Below are positions 58,455 to 64,000 of a stretch of 64,000 nucleotides of DNA, in pieces. The first letter of the stretch is position 1. Each line of letters begins with the position of its first letter. Position numbers and translations under genes: made by a program. The stretch is from Cladophialophora immunda. Its lineage: Eukaryota > Ascomycota > Eurotiomycetes > Chaetothyriales > Herpotrichiellaceae. The notes below the pieces were generated by a model that saw only the letters and a list, made by a program, of their open reading frames with translations, made no database searches and was not told the DNA's origin. The DNA lies in assembly GCF_000835495.1 (NCBI RefSeq), contig NW_015622546.1, positions 1,366,883-1,430,882 of the forward strand, in the 5' to 3' direction.

Positions 58455-60878
58455 TCAGAATTGTGAAGTGTCGGCAGGATGAGTGACGAAGCCAGACCGA
58501 TTTATCATCTCGTAGCCATCGTCGTTGAGGGGGCCGTATAAAACGGCATCCCAATCCGGCAAAAATGAAATTTCGGGCATCGGCAGATCCAGCGATGTAA
58601 ACAGGATTTGATTCGGATCAGCCATGAACTCTTGACCCTGGAATTCGGGGAACGTGGATGTTCCATGCGGTATCGCTGTCGTGCTGGTGGACGGCGGGAC
58701 TTCGGTATCGGGACGAAGCTGCGACGGGCGCTGCTCGCCACGGCTGGCCGGCTGGGTCTCGACTTTTGCCGCGGCGGCCACACCCAGCTGGACATGTGGC
58801 CTGTGCGACAAAGCTTGACGTCGGATCAGATTGAGACGTCTCCAGATCCTCCCGTGCCCATATTCATCCTGGATCCCCGCCGAATGACCGTGGAGACTCA
58901 TTGCACGAGGGAAGAGCTCGTCAACCAGAGTCCAGGCACGCTCTGTGTTGACCCCACGGGGATTACCACCGAGACAGCGTAGGACGTAGGTAAGGGCGTA
59001 CCACGGGGTGTACAGGTTGAAGAACCATTTGAACCTGGAAGCAACGTCTTCCTTCAACAACGCATAGTTGCTTTCCAGCCCCTCGCAGGCCAGCTTGAAC
59101 GACGACCTGAGCACGTCCGGAGTCCGGTCGCCTTGTGGCCCTTGGTCTTGTCGCAAGCTGATCTCCTCTTGCAGTTGCAGCACGAACTCCATCTTCTTGC
59201 GTGCGGCGACTCGATGTTGATCTGCGATGCGCGACAAGGGAGATTTTGCGCCGGCATATTTCGCCGACAAATATTGGCTGCGCTGCTGAATCATCTTGCG
59301 CTTTTCCGTGATACCAAGAAGAGCGTCTGCGGGCTGTTGGTCTCGCGGATCCAGAATCGGGTGGAGCAGTCGGCACGACTCGGTTTGAATCAGGAAGAAA
59401 GACATGTCCGTCCACCCATCCGACTCTGTGGGAAGGTGTGTCATGTCTGGACAGATCTGATCGTCATTCACGTTCAAGGGAAGCCTCAGTTTTGGGTTCA
59501 TGATATCAACCGTGGGTTGGAACCCTTGGTCCTCCGATGCGCGAGACTCGAGCACACACAGATGCCACCAGAGGCGAAGACGCATCTCGGTTTCAAAGGG
59601 GCTTAGGTGGAAGCAGGCACCATCCAGGTGCAGGTCAATCGATTTAGCGAGGCGGATCGCCAGCCCATTGAGGACCCATACCCGCCGGCCGACTTCATGG
59701 GCCCGTAAACAGGTCTACATATTGAGAGCGGTCAGTTAGATAAGGCCGAACGAGCAGGGGGCACGATTCTGGGGGCCCAGCCTCGGTAACTTACCACGTA
59801 AATTGCGAGAGCTTGCAGTGAAGTCATTTCAGGGCGGATCAGGAGGTCATTCACCGTGAGGAGTCGGTCCAGGCATCCTTTATAGCGTTTCAAGAGCGTT
59901 GGGCCATCGCAGGGTAGGCGAACGGGTTCATTATTCTTATCATCGTGAAGCAGGGCCGTGACGGCGGCGTAATAGATGGCAAATGTCAGCGCCACTGTCG
60001 AAGATTGAGCAGATCTGGGGTCCAGAATGGTTTCAACGACAGTCGTCTGGACTGTGGGTACATGCAAGATCTTAAGGACCGGGTCGACCGACTTGACGTA
60101 TACGTTCCACAATCGAAGGGCTAGTTGGGCATCAGGATAGAATTTCAGCACATCAGACGGCATATCGAGCGGATCACAAGCATCTGCCTGGGCAGGAAGT
60201 GTGTGGTGAGCTTTTGTACCCTGCTGAAGATGCAGAGGTGCAGTTTCCGGGTCTGTCGGTTGAGTCATGTGAGCGTTTCCTCCCTGTTGGGAACATCACA
60301 TTAGCTTGGACGCCTTCTGTATGAGACATTCAGAGAGAGGGGAGTAAAACTTGAACGAGTTCTGCGCACAAATCCAGACTCACATCCTGTGACAGTGTTC
60401 CGACATTCGAATCGTTCGTATGTCCGACAACTCGTTCATCATTCAATAACAACTCCCATGTCGACTCGTTGGGAAGTTGTTTTGAAATTTTGATTGCATC
60501 GACACCGGCCCTGGATTGAGCCTGGACTGGAGTCTGAGACTCGCCCCCGCTACCACCTGTGGGTGACCCTATGGTGACTTGACTCCTTCCAGCAGAACCT
60601 GATAGCAAAGCTTCCAGTCGTTCCAGGCGGCTGGCGATGTTTCGGAGAGTGGGATCCTTCCGCGCCGCGTCCGTGTGCTTTGTGGGATACACACAGGTGA
60701 TGCCAGCCCTCGTGCAGTTGGTGCAAGGCACACCGCGGTCACAGCGGACCTTTCGCTGATGGCAGCTCCGACAGGAACGTGTCCCTACTTTGTGACTTTG
60801 CGGGGACGGGCTCCGAAATGGGTGCGCCATGTTCTTATCGTCGGAAGAGGTAGCTGGTCTCTTTTGGACTCTTGCCAT
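58455..60878 (-). CDS. Zn2Cys6 transcription factor with fungal_trans domain
   Basis: This gene encodes about 747 residues in three exons: 60878..60384, 60283..59795 and 59714..58455 (introns 100 and 80 bp, both phase 0). The zinc cluster CRSCHQRKVRCDRGVPCTNCTRAGITC (C-X2-C-X6-C-X5-C-X2-C-X6-C) sits at residues 36-62 and is followed by a linker and the helix LRNIASRLERLEALL. The middle homology region includes LRLWNVYVKSVDPVLKILHV, AIRLAKSIDLHLDG and MRLRLWWHLCVLESRAS. The C-terminus is rich in Asp, Pro and Phe. It ends only 102 bp from the convergent SDR stop and shares a 486-bp promoter with the divergent MFS gene, the usual position of a pathway-specific regulator. Confidence 0.92.
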
Positions 60879-61364
60879 GATTCTGGGTGCTTACACTTTG
60901 GGAAAGGTCTTGGGAAAAGAACAAACCTGTCATTGATCCAGCAGTTGTGCAAAAGAGAGAAGGAGATCACCCTTCCATCTCTCGGTGCCGAGAGGTCCGC
61001 GCTCTTTGTCATTCACCGGCTTTCTCGGTGTGGGGGCTCCGAATCAAGTGGAGCTAAAGATGCTGGCCAATCATCATTCAGCGGCGACGGAGGAATAGAT
61101 CTACGGACGTACATTTGAGGCAGCCTCCTGTCCCAAGCATACTGAACAGGACCAAAAGGGTAAGAAGGACCAAAAAGGTAAGGAAGGAAAGTCGTTGGTT
61201 CTACAACTAGTATAAAGGTATATCGTGGTCATTCCGACCCGTCAATATGAGTGGTAACAATCTGCCACTCCAGAGACTTACCTGTCTCTACTCACGCCTC
61301 GACAGCAGACAGCCCCCTTATTTGACCTCATTGCGCATCAACGGTGGTCAATTCTTCATTCAAC
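60879..61364. promoter_or_regulatory. Shared promoter of regulator and MFS transporter
   Basis: The start codons at 60878 (-) and 61365 (+) are 486 bp apart. An imperfect 18-bp tandem duplication lies at 61148-61183 (listed separately). No gene is seen in between. Confidence 0.6.
61148..61183. repeat. Imperfect 18-bp tandem duplication
   Basis: The two copies (61148-61165 and 61166-61183) share AGGACCAAAA and GGTAAG and differ at two positions. They sit 182 bp before the MFS start codon and about 270 bp before the divergent regulator. It could be a duplicated binding site or simple slippage in a purine-rich stretch. Confidence 0.75.
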
Positions 61365-63077
61365 ATGTCGGAAGTGGTTGTGGAGAAAGGTGCCAGCGGA
61401 AGGAACAGCGGTTCCTCGTCAACTTCAGGATCAGCAAACGAACGAGATGAACCCCGCAAGGCCATAAACGCCATGAGCTGGAGTTTGGGCATGAAGATCT
61501 ATCATACTGCTATCCCTTGCTTCTTGGCCTTTTTGATGTAGGTCTTGAACAACCCCAGAAAGTACGTTGTCCACACCTGCTGACCAAGTCATGATCAACT
61601 GCAGCACGTTTTCCGCGTCCATCACCGTCCCCGCCACTTCTGCCTTCATTGCCGAGTTCAACGTCAATCGCACCGCAGCCCTGCTCCCAGAAACCCTGTA
61701 CATGTTGGGTTTGGCGTTCGGCCCGCTCATCATGGCGCCTCTGTCAGAGTTCATCGGCCGTCGTTGGCTGTACCTGGTCACCTCGTCCAGCATCATTGCG
61801 TTCGCCGGGGGTTGTGGAGCCGCACAAAACTTTGCCACACTGTTGATCTGCCGCTTTCTCTGTGCATTCTTGGGATCGGCCGGAGTTGCCATCGGCGCGG
61901 GAACAATCCTCGATGTGTGGGGGATGGAAAAAGCTGGAGCAATGGCGAGGCTGCTCTTCATCTGCGGTCCGTTCTTGGGACCATCCATGGCCCCGTTGAC
62001 GGGTGCATATGTCATGCACGAGTACCACAGCGATTGGCGATGGACTCAGTGGGTGGTGGCCTTGATCGGGGCGCCCATCTGGATTCTAGTCCTTTTCATG
62101 AAAGAGACTTCTGACGTTCAGGTGCCACACAGTGCTAAACACCCAGGTCGATTCCCCGTGGTGCAACTGGCCTTGTCGACACTCAAGGCGGCAGTGCTCC
62201 GTTCCATGACCATGCTCACCACCGAAGCGATTGCATTTTCCCTGACGCTGTACACCGGATACGCGTATGCCGTGGTCTTCAGCTTTTTCGCAAGTGCCAC
62301 CTATGTCTATGAATTGGACTACGACTTCAGCAGTCGGCAGATTGGCCTGTCTTTCATCAGCGTGGTCATCGGCTACGGTCTGGCTGCTGTCATGCACGTT
62401 ATCGTTGACATGACACTCTATGCTCGAGCTGTGCGGCAGGCACCGAATGGTCGTCCGGCACCGGAGCACCGATTGTACGCGGCTATGATTGGAAGCATCT
62501 TCTTGCCCATGGGACTCTTCTGGTTCGTTTGATATCTTCTTGCCAACCCCTGAATCAAGATTTCAGCGCTAATCGTTTCCCGCTCTTGCCACTGCAGGTA
62601 CGCATGGGAGGCTCACCGAGGCGGCCAATGGGCAGCAGTTATGGCCAGCGGTATCCCGTTTGGTCTCGGCGCTTTTATCGTGTTTGTGAGTATTCCATAT
62701 CCGTGCATTCTTTGAACACGTCAGAACTTTCTTACTGAGGCCTCTTGCTTCAAAGCTGTCCTCGATAATATACCTGGTTGAGTCCTACGGGGCTGGTGCT
62801 GCCGCATCTGGTAAGTTCCTTCCTTCTTCCTTTTTGGTTCTGCAATATGTGGTTCGGGACTGATTCTGTCACAGCCCTCGCTGCAAATGGATCTTTTCGA
62901 TACCTTCTCGGAGCGGTGTTCCCTTTGTTTACAATCCAGATGTATGAGAACCTGGGCATCCATTGGGCCGGGAGTGTGTTTGCTTTCCTGTCTTTGGCGC
63001 TGCTTCCTATTCCTTGGATACTCTTCAAATTCGGCGACAGGCTCCGCAAGAACAGCCGCTTCATAGCAGTTACATGA
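61365..63077 (+). CDS. MFS transporter, DHA1 type (multidrug/polyamine-like)
   Basis: This gene encodes about 478 residues in five exons: 61365..61537, 61605..62522, 62598..62685, 62756..62810 and 62875..63077. The second donor is GTTCGT inside the Trp codon (LFWYAWEAH), the only junction that avoids the stop just downstream. Twelve helices with the DHA1 pattern are visible: FSASITVPA at TM1, LAFGPLIMAPLSEFIGRRWLY (motif A region), CRFLCAFLGSAGVAIGAGT, GPFLGPSMAPLTGAY (motif C) and LFTIQMYENLGIHWAG near TM11. The short hydrophilic N-terminus (about 50 residues) is Ser/Gly-rich. Such proteins export drugs, polyamines or pathway products by proton antiport. It is divergent from the regulator at 60878, suggesting shared control. 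Confidence 0.9.
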
Positions 63078-63558
63078 GTGGTAAAGGTACATAACCCAAT
63101 CCTGTATTATTAAGGCCGATGAAAGGTAGAATTTGTCATTATTTACTACATCATTGTCAGTTACAGGCACTCTACAGTAGCTATACCGCGTAGGCCTAAA
63201 AGTACGGGTAATGCCTACCTTTCCTAAAGAAAATAGTAACGGATAAAGTGTGGTCCGGGAATTTAACATAAATATAACCCTTATTGCTAGTACTGCCTAC
63301 TTCCGCCATACTCGTCTATCAAAAGCCCCCTGGTGTCCCCGGTGTCAGTCCTCACCAAGAGATTTTGGTACCGCCTGCCGTTTCTCTCTCAAGCTGCGTT
63401 GCTTTCCGCGTCTCCCAACCTCTTTTGTCCTTTCGTCTTCCCTTGCATCCACAATAGCATCAGGTGCTAGCACTATCCATATATTGATGTGTAAAGGCAT
63501 GTAGCTGTGCGATGTGTAGACTCTTAACCTTGGAGGGAGTACGTGCCCAAGTCCTTCT
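63078..63558. other. Convergent intergenic region
   Basis: This 0.48-kb stretch lies between the MFS stop and the stop of the right-edge gene. It is AT-richer than the coding parts. Nothing is recognised. Confidence 0.5.
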
Positions 63559-64000
63559 TCAGGCAGGCGTGCTCAGAGATTCGCCCTCCGTCTCGCGTTC
63601 GCGTTCTCGGGCGGACTCTGAGGTTTTGGTCTTGGGGTTCCCTGCCCCATTCGTCGATGGCGGAACGCCGTTGAGCGCAACGCCGGTTGCGGCCTGCTGT
63701 TGTCGTTCGCGACGGCTCGAGCTCGCGGGGTCGAAGTAGGCTGTGGGATCGTCCCCCTCCCCCTCCGCAGAGAGAGAGGGCGAGAGTGTTAGCAGACTAG
63801 GATTTATGGGACTGTGCAACAAGACAAGAGGATCTGTATGAAAGGAGAGGGGGATAGGATGAACGTGATAATTTGGTGGAAGATTGGTCTGGGAATGGGA
63901 CTAGAACTGGGCATTGGAGTTTCGGTGCTGGAGTAATCCAGTCAAACTCACGCTTCTCGCCAAACACCGTCGTCCGGATACCCTTTCTCGGACTGTCGTA
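63559..64000 (-). CDS. 3' end of a gene running out of the window
   Basis: Only two exons are visible. The first, 64000..63952, reads YDSPRKGIRTTVFGEK and leaves a 1-base overhang. The second, 63740..63559, would continue PYFDPASSSRRERQQQAATG and end in a Ser/Glu/Arg-rich tail (GESLSTPA). The intron would be 211 bp, longer than others here, with GTGAGT, a TGCTAAC branch and CACAG. The splice joins smoothly, but the family is not recognised. The low-complexity C-terminus suggests the tail of a membrane or regulatory protein. Confidence 0.5.

Overview
The window is nuclear DNA of a filamentous ascomycete (Pezizomycotina). The evidence is many short GT..AG introns of 50-110 bp with CTAAC/CTGAC-type branch sites, several Zn2Cys6 regulators, a CFEM-bearing Pth11-like receptor, a HET-type relic and ERG5. 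Eurotiomycetes, perhaps a chaetothyrialean black yeast, fits the gene content, but that placement is inference. All exon coordinates were derived by hand from reading frame, splice motifs and protein-family continuity.

Left edge to 5.9 kb: a sugar-porter MFS gene (-) and an isochorismatase-fold hydrolase (-), with long gene-poor spacers.

5.9-33.3 kb is a dense housekeeping block: the proteasome activator Blm10/PA200 (+), V-ATPase subunit a (+), ubiquitin-L40 fusion (+, with a start codon split by an intron), a Yip1-family Golgi protein (-), a tail-anchored Gyp8/TBC1D20-like Rab GAP (-), a CPSF-A/DDB1/MMS1-like beta-propeller protein (+), eIF5B (+) and sterol C-22 desaturase ERG5/CYP61 (+).

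34.5-63.1 kb is accessory. It holds a Baeyer-Villiger-type flavin monooxygenase (+), a second sugar-porter MFS (+), an SDR oxidoreductase (-), two divergent Zn2Cys6 regulators sharing a 411-bp promoter, an SDR pseudogene, a DAL5-like permease (+), a frameshifted coding remnant (+), a CFEM/Pth11-like receptor (-), a decayed HET-type gene (-), a third Zn2Cys6 regulator (+), a norsolorinic-acid-ketoreductase-like SDR (+), a fourth Zn2Cys6 regulator (-) and a DHA1-type MFS transporter (+). The last 0.4 kb carries the 3' end of a gene that continues outside the window (-).

The accessory half suggests two small metabolic modules. One (34.5-47.4 kb) combines an alcohol/ketone SDR, a Baeyer-Villiger oxygenase, a transporter and two regulators, and could oxidise an imported alcohol to a ketone and then an ester or lactone. 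The other (57.5-63.1 kb) combines an SDR, a regulator and an exporter-type MFS gene, the last two divergent from a promoter with a tandem duplication. Both modules are hypotheses. No tRNA, rRNA, CRISPR, intact transposon or virus-like gene was recognised.
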